Assembly: GCA_905373835.1 (NCBI GenBank)
Contig: CAJPUN010000001.1
Span: forward strand, 186,001-250,000
Length of the DNA stretch: 64,000 bases
From: Candidatus Saccharimonadota bacterium
Lineage (GTDB): Bacteria > Patescibacteriota > Saccharimonadia > Saccharimonadales > Saccharimonadaceae
Direction: 5' to 3'
Each line of letters starts with the position of its first letter. Position 1 is the stretch's first letter. The position numbers and the translations under genes are program-made. Shown here in pieces: positions 32,564 to 41,165 of this stretch. Under the pieces are notes generated by a model. It searched no databases. It was not told where the DNA came from and saw only the letters and a program-made list of their open reading frames with translations.

Positions 32564-33013
32564 ATGGCAGAACGAACAACAACCAAAACCAAAGCAGCTG
32601 CTGCAAAGAAGCCTGCTGCACGCCGCACCCCACGCAAGGCTGCCCAAGAGGCTGCAGCTGCTGCCCAAGCGATGGAGCAGAAGATGAAGAACAGCCACCT
32701 CGGTGGCTTTGCGGACTTCATCCGTGAGCAGGGCGTGGTTGGCCTGGCTGTTGGTTTGGCAATTGGTACCGCCGCCGGTGACACGGTCAAAAAATTAGTT
32801 CAGGGGTTCATTAGCCCAGTGGTGCAGTTCATCGTGGGGTCGCAGAAGGGCCTCGAGGCTGCCAGCGCGCATATTGAGATTGCTGGGCGCAGCGCCGACT
32901 TCGCGTGGGGAGCTTTCGTGAGCTCGCTGATCACCCTGATCGCCACAGCGTTTGTCATCTACCTGATTATCCACTTTCTCAAGCTCGACCGCTTGGACAA
33001 GAAAAAAGACTAA
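32564..33013 (+). CDS. mscL: Large-conductance mechanosensitive channel with basic N-terminal extension
   Basis: A 149-residue protein. Residues 1-45 are a Lys/Ala/Arg-rich extension (AAAAKKPAARRTPRKAAQ) not usual for MscL. The MscL core follows: FADFIREQGVVGLAVGLAIG (first pore-lining helix, about 48-67), ISPVVQFIVG, and a second helix SSLITLIATAFVIYLIIHFL. MscL opens on membrane tension to release solutes after hypo-osmotic shock. AAGGAG is 6 bases before the ATG, TATAAT is at 32526-32531, and a strong terminator follows. Confidence 0.88.
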   Translation: MAERTTTKTKAAAAKKPAARRTPRKAAQEAAAAAQAMEQKMKNSHLGGFADFIREQGVVGLAVGLAIGTAAGDTVKKLVQGFISPVVQFIVGSQKGLEAASAHIEIAGRSADFAWGAFVSSLITLIATAFVIYLIIHFLKLDRLDKKKD

Positions 33014-33038
33014 GCAGGCGAGAGCCTGCGTAGCGATC

Positions 33039-33066
33039 AACCACACCCACTCAGGGTGTGGTTTTT
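33039..33066 (+). terminator. Intrinsic terminator of mscL
   Basis: AACCACACCC, loop ACTCA, GGGTGTGGTT, then TTT. Confidence 0.92.
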
Positions 33067-33322
33067 CTATGGTGAATAATAAATTTGCGCACTACTCAAG
33101 CACCTAATCAGCTTGAACATAATAGTGAACCATTCGGAAATAACAGGGGTAGGGGAGACGATTTACCTCATAATTAGATCCTAGAATAAGCAGGCGGGAA
33201 GGGAAGCAAAAACACCTGAACAAAAAAGTAGTACACCAATTTGCATACCAGTAAAGCTTATGCTTATAACGGTAATAGCTAAGGATGAGCGCTATACGGT
33301 GGACATGTAGTATACTAGAAGC

Positions 33323-33874
33323 ATGAAACCAAGCTTCAAACCAAAACGGATTTTGTGGGTCGACCTAGAGATGACGGGGCTGGACCCTACTACAGATGAG
33401 ATACTAGAGGTGGCAGCGATTGTGACGGACTGGACTTTTGCCGAGATTGCAACGTACGAAGGGGTGGTGCGTCACGACGAAGCCAAGCTCAAACGCCTCC
33501 TTGACGGCAACGCCAGCTTTTGGGATCAGCACCCGGCAGCGCGGCGTGGGCTGGAGGAGCAGAATGCTCAGGGTAAACCGCTGGCAATAATTGAGCAAGA
33601 GCTGCTGGCGTTTTGCGATGAACAGTGTGCTGGCGAGGGGCGGATATTGCTTGCGGGGAACTCTATCCACCAAGATCGCCGCTTTATCGACCGCTGGTGG
33701 CCGCAGCTGGCGCAGCGTTTGCACTACCGCATGCTCGATGTAAGCGCCTGGAAGGTGGTGATGGAGGGCAAATACGGTAAGAAATTTGCCAAACCAGAAG
33801 ACCACCGCGCGCTGGAGGACATCCGCGGTAGTATTATGGAGCTGCGCTATTATCTCCAAAAGGTCGCTCTGTAA
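33323..33874 (+). CDS. orn: Oligoribonuclease (DEDDh 3'-5' exonuclease)
   Basis: A 183-residue enzyme that degrades 2-5 nt RNA oligomers, including pGpG, in the last step of mRNA decay. Exonuclease motif I is DLEMTGLD (D14, E16), motif II is GNSIHQDRRF near residue 113, and motif III is HRALEDIRGSI near residue 161. TATACT lies exactly 6 bases before the ATG, predicting a leaderless mRNA. The stop overlaps the start of the CorA-like gene (TAATG). Confidence 0.95.
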   Translation: MKPSFKPKRILWVDLEMTGLDPTTDEILEVAAIVTDWTFAEIATYEGVVRHDEAKLKRLLDGNASFWDQHPAARRGLEEQNAQGKPLAIIEQELLAFCDEQCAGEGRILLAGNSIHQDRRFIDRWWPQLAQRLHYRMLDVSAWKVVMEGKYGKKFAKPEDHRALEDIRGSIMELRYYLQKVAL

Positions 33875-34737
33875 TGCCCGAGCTGTGGCGCGATATTACG
33901 ATCGACACGGCCGAGCAGCGGCGGGCGCTGCTAAGCGAACTGCACCTGCCTGAGCTGCAGGCCCGCATGGTGCGCGAGCATCGCTGGCTGCCGCAGGCGA
34001 TAGAAGGGGAGGCGTGGCTGCTGCTCACGCTGGATATACCATACGTCAGCCGGCACAATGTGAAGTACCATACCATTACCATTTTGCTCAGTAAAACCGA
34101 GATTATTACGCTGCACCAGGGCAAGCTAGATGATGAGCTCATTCAGCGCATTACCACGCTGCGGCCCAGTCACACGACGCCATCGCTTATTCTGGCGACT
34201 ATTGCCCAGTTTTCTATTGAGCAATTTATGCCGCTGCTCAACCATATCGACGATGTGACCGACCAGCTGGAGGATACGATGATCCGCACCCCAGACAATC
34301 GGCAGCTCCAGCAGCTCTTTGTCTACAAGCGCCAGCTGGCCGACCTGCGCAAGGTGGTGCTCCCCCTGATGAATGTGCTCAATGGTCTCAGTAACGGTCG
34401 CTATGCCTTGTTTGATAAAAAATGCGCGGTGTATGTGCGCGATAGTTACGACTACGCCTGGCGTGTCCACGAGCTCATCGATACGATGCGCGACCTCCTC
34501 ACCAGCGCGCTCGACATGTATCTCTCAGTCGTCTCCAACCGTATGAACGATGTGATGAAGCGCCTGACCTTGGTTGCCACTGTCTTTATGCCAGTCTCGT
34601 TCTTGACGGGCCTAGGCGGGATGAACTTCGTGCAGTTGCCGTTTCGCAGTGATGTCGCCTTCTGGCTGATGATCGGCCTGATTGTCCTCATACCGCTAGC
34701 GATGGTGGGGTATTTTGTGCGGCATAAGTGGTTGTAG
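33874..34737 (+). CDS. corA: CorA-type divalent metal (Mg2+/Co2+) channel
   Basis: A 287-residue protein. A soluble N-terminal domain (about 1-225) includes the long helix VTDQLEDTMIRTPDNRQLQQ. Two C-terminal membrane helices follow, with the selectivity motif GGMNF between them (family motif GMN) and an external loop of about 10 residues. It ends in a basic KWL. Such pentamers import magnesium. Its ATG overlaps the orn stop by one base, so the two are co-translated. Confidence 0.9.
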   Translation: MPELWRDITIDTAEQRRALLSELHLPELQARMVREHRWLPQAIEGEAWLLLTLDIPYVSRHNVKYHTITILLSKTEIITLHQGKLDDELIQRITTLRPSHTTPSLILATIAQFSIEQFMPLLNHIDDVTDQLEDTMIRTPDNRQLQQLFVYKRQLADLRKVVLPLMNVLNGLSNGRYALFDKKCAVYVRDSYDYAWRVHELIDTMRDLLTSALDMYLSVVSNRMNDVMKRLTLVATVFMPVSFLTGLGGMNFVQLPFRSDVAFWLMIGLIVLIPLAMVGYFVRHKWL

Positions 34738-34749
34738 TATTATAGTGCT

Positions 34750-35091
34750 ATGACACACAAGCAGCTCGAAGAATTTTTGCTCAGCCTGCCCGGGGCGTGG
34801 CTCGACTATCCCTTTGGGGACGATATCGCGGTGTACAAGGTAGGGCACAAGGATGTGCCTGGTCAGCAGGAGAAAATGTTTGCGCTTATTGCCGAAGGGT
34901 CGCAGCCACTAAGGGTGAGCCTCAAGTGCGACCCGCAGTTAGCCCTCACCCTGCGTGAGCAGTATGAGTCGGTCCAGCCAGGCTACCACCTCAACAAAAA
35001 ACATTGGATCACTGTTATTTGCAGCGGCCAGTTGAGCGATGACGAGGTGATTGACCTAGCGCGGCTCAGCTACCGGCTGGTGACGGAGTAG
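34750..35091 (+). CDS. MmcQ/YjbR family protein
   Basis: A 113-residue protein with the family pattern: LLSLPGAWLDYPFGDDIAVYKVG, KMFALIAE, VSLKCDP, PGYHLNKKHWITV, and an end helix with IDLARLSYRLV. The fold is a double-wing, CyaY-like domain often called DNA-binding, although its biochemical role is not established. TATTAT lies exactly 6 bases before the ATG, partly in the upstream corA stop region, predicting a leaderless mRNA separate from corA. Confidence 0.88.
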   Translation: MTHKQLEEFLLSLPGAWLDYPFGDDIAVYKVGHKDVPGQQEKMFALIAEGSQPLRVSLKCDPQLALTLREQYESVQPGYHLNKKHWITVICSGQLSDDEVIDLARLSYRLVTE

Positions 35092-35360
35092 GACGTACGT
35101 TTCAATAAAACACTGTAAAATGCTGGCTACTGGCTACTCCCAAACTTCGACCTTCTGATACCTAAAATACACTCTACCAAATGGAATAACAGAAGAGAAT
35201 TAGCGCTGCGGGGCTTCTCGTATTTAAATTTATAATAGCCCAAAGAAGAGCGGCTAGAGAAACATGACAATCGGCACATATAAAATACCAGCATCATCCA
35301 GTGTCCTGCGGAGAAAAAACCGCTCCGTAAAGTTATATACAAACAGAATACCTAATACAG
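35092..35360. other. Intergenic region with no supported gene
   Basis: AT-rich sequence between yjbR-like and the convergent Pro/Gln-rich gene. Only the terminator at its right end was recognised. Confidence 0.4.
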
Positions 35361-35390
35361 CAAAAGCCCGCCATAGAGGCGAGCTTTTGT
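35361..35390 (-). terminator. Intrinsic terminator of the Pro/Gln-rich membrane protein gene
   Basis: CAAAAGC-CCGCC and GGCG-GCTTTTG form a stem with one mismatch. It is symmetric enough to act on both strands. Confidence 0.7.
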
Positions 35391-35418
35391 CGATAGGGTA
35401 GCGTATGTCCGTATGTCG

Positions 35419-36597
35419 CTACTTCGTTGAGGTGAAGTTGCTGAATGACTTGGTGGCGGCGTCGAGCGTCTTGCTATTGGTGGCAACGTAGTCGGCAATG
35501 GCTTTGCGGTTGCCGCTGGCGGTTTTGAGCTTTTGGAGGTAACTCTTGAGGATGGATAGTTGGTAGCTCATTTCACGTGCGTAGACGCGGTCGAGCGCGC
35601 CAGTCAGGTAAGCGTCTTCGAGTGTTTTGGAGAGTTTGTCGGAGTAGGCTTTTTCGGTCTTTTTGGCATCGCCGACTAGCTCAGTCTTGATCTTCGCATC
35701 CTTGAGCGACGACTTGAGTTCTGTCCCCATACTACCCAGCGAGGTGGTGAGTGTAGTGTTCATACTCGAGAGCTCATTCTCCGTCAGGCGTGATTGCTGC
35801 TCCTTGGTGGCTGCCTGCAGCGTCTCGATGCGCGCCAGGGTGCTCTGGGCTTGCTTGGTGTAGTTGGGTTGGCTGTTGACCATCATCATGACAATGGCGA
35901 AGGCAAGCAAAAGCACACCGCCAATCAGCCCAAACACCGCAAAGCGGTTCATCTGCACTGGTTGTTGCTTGGGTGCAATCTCGTTGAGGTAATCTACCGG
36001 GAAGGAGGTGTCTGGCTCGCTTGCTGCACCAAGGTCTGCGCCGGTAGCAGCCATGGCAGTCGCGCCAAGTGGCTGCTGCGGGTTGGCATAGGGCTGGTCA
36101 TTGTAGCCGCCTACTTGTGGTTGGTAGGGCTGGCCGGGGCCTGGGTAGGCGCTCGCATAGCCCTGTGATGAGTCTGCGCTAGTGTGTGAACTGGGTTGGT
36201 TAGTTGGTTGGGATGCCGTAGCTGGTGGCTGCTGCGGGGGTTGACTTGGCTGTTGCTCGGGCTGCGGCGCGTAGTGGTATGACTGGCCTGCGCCATAGCT
36301 CGCGGCTGGTTGGCTAGCTGGTTGGTCGTGTGATGGCTGATACGGCTGGTAGGGCGTGGCTTGAGGCTGCGGTGATGAAGGGGCGGGCTGCTCTTGATAC
36401 GGTGACTGGGCTGGTTGGCTCTGCGCTGCCGGATTATATGCACCATAGCCATAATCCTGCGCACCGTGTGACGCCGCTTGGGTAGCATAGTAGGGGACAT
36501 ACGGAGCAGCTGCCGGCGCATTGGGCTGCGGGGGCTGTTGCTCGGGCTGCGGGGCCGAACCATTCGGTTGGGGAGTGTATGGTTGCTGTGGATTCAT
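35419..36597 (-). CDS. Pro/Gln-rich single-pass membrane protein
   Basis: A 392-residue protein. The first 200 residues are low complexity, rich in Pro, Gln, Ala, Ser and Tyr, and cytoplasmic by orientation. One membrane helix follows (FAVFGLIGGVLLLAFAIVMM, about 218-237). A C-terminal extracytoplasmic helical domain of about 150 residues carries heptad-like segments (QSTLARIETLQAATKEQQ). The layout is common in Saccharibacteria-like genomes, but the function is unknown. The ATG at 36597 has TATTAT 7 bases upstream, another near-leaderless start. It is divergent from dnaG. Confidence 0.75.
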   Translation of the reverse strand: MNPQQPYTPQPNGSAPQPEQQPPQPNAPAAAPYVPYYATQAASHGAQDYGYGAYNPAAQSQPAQSPYQEQPAPSSPQPQATPYQPYQPSHDQPASQPAASYGAGQSYHYAPQPEQQPSQPPQQPPATASQPTNQPSSHTSADSSQGYASAYPGPGQPYQPQVGGYNDQPYANPQQPLGATAMAATGADLGAASEPDTSFPVDYLNEIAPKQQPVQMNRFAVFGLIGGVLLLAFAIVMMMVNSQPNYTKQAQSTLARIETLQAATKEQQSRLTENELSSMNTTLTTSLGSMGTELKSSLKDAKIKTELVGDAKKTEKAYSDKLSKTLEDAYLTGALDRVYAREMSYQLSILKSYLQKLKTASGNRKAIADYVATNSKTLDAATKSFSNFTSTK

Positions 36598-36680
36598 AGT
36601 TACTATAATACCATTTAAACACAACCACTAACAGGGGTAAAGAGGATAATATTTAACAGAGGTCGGATGGATGAATTATG

Positions 36681-36738
36681 CATAGTATATACCCCTCTAC
36701 ACTATATACTCTATACCCCTATATACTATATAAAAATT
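36681..36738. repeat. AT-rich block with repeated TATACCCCT
   Basis: TATACCCCT occurs at 36688-36696 and again at 36712-36720, embedded in alternating TATATA/CTATATAC sequence, in the divergent region between the Pro/Gln-rich gene and dnaG. Function is unknown. Confidence 0.4.
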
Positions 36739-36871
36739 AGTCTCTATTTTTGGCTTGTTGCTGTATACGATCGGTCGTATTGATTGAATAGCTTTCGTGG
36801 TAGGTAAGAGCGACCAGATAGGTGATTGGTGCGGTTCGATTGGTCTATGCTCAATGCGGTATACTATATCT

Positions 36872-38620
36872 ATGGATGCCAAAGAAGAGGTGCGGGCACG
36901 CTTAAATATAGAGGATGTGGTGGGCGAGTATGTGCAGCTCAAGCGGGCGGGGCGGAGCTACAAAGGTTTGAGCCCCTTTACCAGTGAGCGGACACCGAGC
37001 TTTTTTGTGAGCCCCGAGAAGAATATTTGGCATGATTTTAGTAGCGGGCGGGGCGGCGATGTCTTTAGCTTTATTATGGAAGTAGAGGGGCTGGACTTTC
37101 GGCAGGCGCTGGAGTTACTCGCGCGCAAGGCGGGGGTGGATCTTTCGCGCTATGAGCAGAAGGGTAATCGCGACCTGGCGCGGCGCAAGCAGCGGCTGCG
37201 TGAGGCACATCGACTAGCGGCGAATTTTTATCAGCATTGTTTGGTGCGGAGCCAGGATGCGCTGGTGTATGTGTTTCGGACGCGGCGGCTAAGCAAGGCG
37301 ATTGTCCAGCAGTTTCAGATTGGCTATGCGCCGCGCGATGGTCATGCTCTGGTAACGTATCTTAAGAAAAAAGGCTTTTCGCTGGCGGAGCTGCGTGAGG
37401 CGGGTCTGGTGAACCGCTACGATGGTGATCTCTTTCGCGGACGGATGATGGTGCCGTTGATGGATGCGAGTGGGCAGGTGATTGGTTTTACGGCGCGCTT
37501 GATTGCTAATGTGCCTAATGCACCAAAATACCTCAATACGCCCCAGACACTGCTCTATGATAAAGGCCGGCACGTCTTTGGCTTGATGCAGGCCAAGCAG
37601 GCGATTCGGGCCCAGGGCTACGCGGTGATTGTCGAGGGTAATATGGATGTGATAAGCAGCCATCAGGCGGGCGAAGCAGCAGTGGTGGCGACGGCGGGCA
37701 CTGCTATGACGGAGCAGCATATTCGGGCGCTCAAGCGGCTGGCGGGCGATATCCGCCTGAGTTTTGATGGTGATAACGCTGGGCAGGCCGCCACAGAGCG
37801 AGCGATTGGCCTGGCTGCCCAAGCGGGGGTGGAGCTAAAGGTAGTGTCGCTGCCAGCAGGGGCAAAAGACCCCGATGAACTTATTCAGCAGCAGGGGGTG
37901 GCGGCCTGGCAGCAGGCGATAGCGGCGGCTCAGCCAGCGGTGGATTGGCTCCTAGCGCAGTATCGGCAGCAGCTCGACCTCACCACAGCGGCGGGTAAGC
38001 GGCAGTTTACGACGGTTGGGCTGGCACTTGTTAATCGTTTGGGCGACCCGGTGGAGCGCGAGCACTACCAGCGGCAGATTGCTCAGGCAGTGGGCTCGAG
38101 TGTGCAGGCTGTGCAGGCCAAAGCGCAGCAAACCGCACCGTCCGCACCCATCCGCAAGGCCGTCAAGGCGGCAGCGGCCGCGCCACGCAATCGCTATCTC
38201 TCACAAGATGATGTGCTTGCGCTAGCGATGCTTGATGGGCCGAGCCAGGAATTGTTTAGGCGGATTGACCCACAGCTCTTTGCGGGGGAGGCGCGCCAGG
38301 CTTTGGCTCAGTACTATGCAGCGCACCACTCACAGCCTCTCACCACCACGCCGCCAGCATTGCAAAATTTTGACGAGTATATTACAATGGTGCGGGTACG
38401 TGCCGACGCTCGGTATGGTGCGTGGAGCGAGACCGATCGCTACTACGAGACCGCCCGGCTTTTGCGGCAAATCGAAACCGAACACAAGCAGCAACACAAA
38501 CATCATCTCACCACCCAACTGCGCCAAGCAGAAGAGAGCGGCGATACGACTGCCGCCGCCGCTTTGCGCGAGCAACTGAACCAATTAATCAAGGAGATAG
38601 CGCGTGGCAACCGACGATAA
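36872..38620 (+). CDS. dnaG: DNA primase with degenerate zinc-binding domain
   Basis: A 582-residue primase that makes RNA primers for replication. The N-terminal domain keeps the family frame (YKGLSPFTSERTPSF, then WHDFSSGRGGDVFSFI), but all four zinc ligands (normally C, H, C, C) are replaced by S34, T37, D55 and S58. The TOPRIM catalytic core is intact: VEGNMDV with E255 and SFDGDNAGQ with D299 and D301. The C-terminal helicase-interaction domain is helical. TATACT lies exactly 6 bases before the ATG. The frame overlaps rpoD by 17 bases, the classic dnaG-rpoD pair. Confidence 0.95.
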   Translation: MDAKEEVRARLNIEDVVGEYVQLKRAGRSYKGLSPFTSERTPSFFVSPEKNIWHDFSSGRGGDVFSFIMEVEGLDFRQALELLARKAGVDLSRYEQKGNRDLARRKQRLREAHRLAANFYQHCLVRSQDALVYVFRTRRLSKAIVQQFQIGYAPRDGHALVTYLKKKGFSLAELREAGLVNRYDGDLFRGRMMVPLMDASGQVIGFTARLIANVPNAPKYLNTPQTLLYDKGRHVFGLMQAKQAIRAQGYAVIVEGNMDVISSHQAGEAAVVATAGTAMTEQHIRALKRLAGDIRLSFDGDNAGQAATERAIGLAAQAGVELKVVSLPAGAKDPDELIQQQGVAAWQQAIAAAQPAVDWLLAQYRQQLDLTTAAGKRQFTTVGLALVNRLGDPVEREHYQRQIAQAVGSSVQAVQAKAQQTAPSAPIRKAVKAAAAAPRNRYLSQDDVLALAMLDGPSQELFRRIDPQLFAGEARQALAQYYAAHHSQPLTTTPPALQNFDEYITMVRVRADARYGAWSETDRYYETARLLRQIETEHKQQHKHHLTTQLRQAEESGDTTAAAALREQLNQLIKEIARGNRR

Positions 38621-39629
38621 GGATACCAAGCAAAAAAAACCAGCAACCACAGCTCAGGCAGCGCCACCCGATGCCCAGCCACCGATGATGGATCCAGCCG
38701 TCGACGATATGGAGCCCGACCTCGCGGCACTTGAGGAAGAAGATACGCCGGAGGAGATTCTCAACAGCAACCAATACTTTGATGATATTAGCGACGACTC
38801 GGTGCGGCTGCACCTGCGCGAGATTGGTAAGATCCCGCTGCTCAGTGCTGACGAAGAGGTAGACCTAGCCTACCGGATTAAGCAGGGCGATAAGCGCGCC
38901 AAAGACAAAATGGCCGAGGCTAATATGCGCCTGGTGGTAAGCATTGCCAAGCGGTATAGTGGTCGTGGCCTTGATTTTCTCGATCTGATCCAAGAAGGAC
39001 ACACTGGGCTGCTGCGAGCGGTGGAGAAGTTTGACCCAGATAAAGGCTTTAAGTTTAGCACCTATGCCACCTGGTGGATTCGCCAGGCGATTACCCGTGC
39101 GATTGCTGACCAAGCGCGCACTATTCGTATTCCTGTCCACATGGTGGAGACGATTAACAAGCTGCTGCGCACCCAGCGCCGCCTCACTCAAGACCTGAAC
39201 CGCGAGCCAACCATTACCGAACTTGCCAAAGAGCTCGATATGGAACCGGATAAGGTCGAATATGTGATGAAGATTAAGCAAGACATTAGCAGCCTGGATG
39301 CTGGTGTGGGGCGCGATGGCGACGACTCGGAGGAGTCGGTGCTCGGGGACTTTATTGAGGACGAAGATACGGTCAGCCCTGAAGAGTCGGCCTCTAACCA
39401 GCTTCTCAAGGAGCAGGTGCAAGACATTCTCTCGACCTTGAGTGACCGGGAGCAGAAGATTATTAAAATGCGCTTTGGCCTGGAGAATGGCAAGAGCCAT
39501 ACGCTGGAGGAAGTTGGGCAGGAGTTTGCCGTGACGCGCGAGCGTATTCGTCAGATTGAGGCCAAGGCTCTGGCAAAGCTGCGCAAGCACAAGGACGCCA
39601 AGAAGCTGTACGAGTATTTGCAGCAGTAG
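38604..39629 (+). CDS. rpoD: RNA polymerase primary sigma factor
   Basis: A 341-residue sigma-70. An acidic N-terminal extension (about 1-55) replaces a full region 1.1. Region 1.2 follows (SVRLHLREIGKIPLLSADEE), then 2.1-2.4 (ANMRLVVSIAKRYSGRGLDF, FKFSTYATWWIRQAITRAI), region 3 and region 4.2 with TRERIRQIEAKALAKLRK. The start is a GTG at 38604 with AAGGAGATAGC upstream, inside the 3' end of dnaG. It fits the TTGACA/TATAAT-like promoters seen in this window. An intrinsic terminator follows. Confidence 0.97.
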   Translation: MATDDKDTKQKKPATTAQAAPPDAQPPMMDPAVDDMEPDLAALEEEDTPEEILNSNQYFDDISDDSVRLHLREIGKIPLLSADEEVDLAYRIKQGDKRAKDKMAEANMRLVVSIAKRYSGRGLDFLDLIQEGHTGLLRAVEKFDPDKGFKFSTYATWWIRQAITRAIADQARTIRIPVHMVETINKLLRTQRRLTQDLNREPTITELAKELDMEPDKVEYVMKIKQDISSLDAGVGRDGDDSEESVLGDFIEDEDTVSPEESASNQLLKEQVQDILSTLSDREQKIIKMRFGLENGKSHTLEEVGQEFAVTRERIRQIEAKALAKLRKHKDAKKLYEYLQQ

Positions 39630-39647
39630 GGCGTAGTGCACGAGAAT

Positions 39648-39678
39648 AATCGGCATACAGTATGTATGTCGATTTTTT
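39648..39678 (+). terminator. Intrinsic terminator of dnaG-rpoD
   Basis: AATCGGCATAC pairs with GTATGTCGATT (one G-U pair), followed by TTTTT. Confidence 0.85.
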
Positions 39679-39881
39679 GGATAAATTGCTTGCAAAAGTC
39701 GTTACTGTATGGTTTTTAGTGAAGCTTCTGTATAATAATGGCTATTTACTTTGCTGTGAGGGCACAAACCTCTCGAATACCCACTCCTACTATCGCTACC
39801 GAGAAATAGAGATCATGATTGTAGAGGGGTGAATACGAAAGCCCTAAAAATGCAGAAGGTACTCTCAAAATACTTTACATA

Positions 39882-39910
39882 AAAATACCCAGTAGTATGC
39901 TGGGTATTTT
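39882..39910 (-). terminator. Intrinsic terminator of the DUF4190-like gene
   Basis: A perfect 11-bp stem AAAATACCCAG/CTGGGTATTTT with a 7-base loop. A and T tracts on both sides make it potentially bidirectional. Confidence 0.85.
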
Positions 39911-39928
39911 TATATCGAAGTAAGTGGC

Positions 39929-40393
39929 TTAGTAGTAATAATAGTACCACCAAGATGGCTTGGACAATACACCAACAAACACAAGTATCCAGAAAAGCCA
40001 GATAAGACACCAGCAGACTGACCCAAAGATGCCCCAGCCCAGACTAACGTTACCCCACGTTGTAGACATACCGGCTTCCTTAGACTTATTGCGCGAAATA
40101 ATGCCAAGGAGAATACCACCGATAGAGATACCAAAGAAGCTCAAGACGCATCCAATAACACCCAGTGTCTCACCAGGGTTGTCATAACGAACGGGATAGG
40201 CATATGGTGTTGGCTGTGGCTGAATAGCTGGCTGTGGCACTGGCGCAACTGGCTGCTGGTAGGGTTGTTGATATTGATATGTCTGTTGCGGCTGCGGCTG
40301 TGGTTGGGCCACCGGCTGTGGCTGCACGGCTGGTTGTGGTTGTGGTGCTGGCTGCGGTGTGGCAGGCTGCTGGGGCGTTGGCTGGTTGTTCAT
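39929..40393 (-). CDS. Pro/Gln-rich DUF4190-like membrane protein with Tyr-rich tail
   Basis: A 154-residue protein. The first 70 residues are almost entirely Pro, Gln, Ala and Tyr. Two membrane helices follow: TLGVIGCVLSFFGISIGGIL and GWGIFGSVCWCLIWLFWILVF, separated by ISRNKSKEAGMSTTWG, as in the DUF4190 family. It ends in WWYYYYY. GAGGAG precedes the ATG by a few bases. The N-terminal low-complexity style is shared with the protein at 35419-36597. Function is unknown. Confidence 0.75.
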   Translation of the reverse strand: MNNQPTPQQPATPQPAPQPQPAVQPQPVAQPQPQPQQTYQYQQPYQQPVAPVPQPAIQPQPTPYAYPVRYDNPGETLGVIGCVLSFFGISIGGILLGIISRNKSKEAGMSTTWGNVSLGWGIFGSVCWCLIWLFWILVFVGVLSKPSWWYYYYY

Positions 40394-40522
40394 ATACTCC
40401 TCGTATTAGGCTATTATCGTAGTGTGCATTTGCCTTATACACACGTGATTTGTGGGAGAATTATAGCAGAGGAAGGGTGTTGTGTCAATTATCTGATGAT
40501 TTATATACCCCACCGGGGTATT

Positions 40523-41098
40523 TTACATCCAACCAATTTCTTGGCAGAGGGCGTCGACCTGCTGGTGGAGCTCGGTGAGATTGTGGCTGTTGGAGATGAA
40601 GTGGTCGGCAATGGCGATGGGGCCACCCTTCTCAATATCCTCAATTTCCGACCAGTCGCGGGCGATTGCTTCCTGCGTAGTAAAGGGCCGCTCGGGCCGC
40701 TGGGCGAGGCGGCGGTGGCGGAGCTGTTTGGGCGCGACGATGGCCGCCACAACGAGCTCACCCGGGAAGTGGTGGGTAAGGTACTTGTACTCCGTCCAGG
40801 AGTAGAGCCCGTCAAAGAGAATGTGGCGCTGCCCAGCGGCGGCAAGGCGCTGCATTTGCTCGGCAGCAGTGCGGATGATGATGTCTTTGCCAGCCTCTTC
40901 GCGCCAGGCTTTGCGAAACTCGGCTTGCGACTGCGGGGTGATGGCGATGCCGCGGCGGCGCATTTCGTCGTAGAGTATGCCACCAGCGTAAACCTTGGGG
41001 ATGCCAAGGCGTGCGACGTGGTTGACTGCCTCGCTCTTGCCTGCGCCCGAGAGGCCAACGAAGGCAAGGATTGTCGTCGGATGAGATGGATGATTCAT
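40523..41098 (-). CDS. P-loop kinase, dephospho-CoA kinase or nucleotide kinase-like
   Basis: A 191-residue protein. The P-loop is FVGLSGAGKS near residues 12-21, followed by an IPKVYAGGILYDEMRRRGI segment, a lid-like Arg-rich stretch (KQLRHRRLAQRPERP) and an end with IADHFISNSHNLTELHQQVD, as in dephospho-CoA kinase-like and adenylate kinase-like families. The phosphate acceptor is not certain. The ATG at 41098 is used because TATACT lies exactly 6 bases upstream. It is divergent from the first WhiB-like gene with a 67-base shared promoter region. Confidence 0.8.
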   Translation of the reverse strand: MNHPSHPTTILAFVGLSGAGKSEAVNHVARLGIPKVYAGGILYDEMRRRGIAITPQSQAEFRKAWREEAGKDIIIRTAAEQMQRLAAAGQRHILFDGLYSWTEYKYLTHHFPGELVVAAIVAPKQLRHRRLAQRPERPFTTQEAIARDWSEIEDIEKGGPIAIADHFISNSHNLTELHQQVDALCQEIGWM

Positions 41099-41165
41099 GT
41101 CTCTAGTATAGCAGATGATGACGCTTATGGTTAGCAGCGCGGGGAATGGTACAATATAAGATAGC

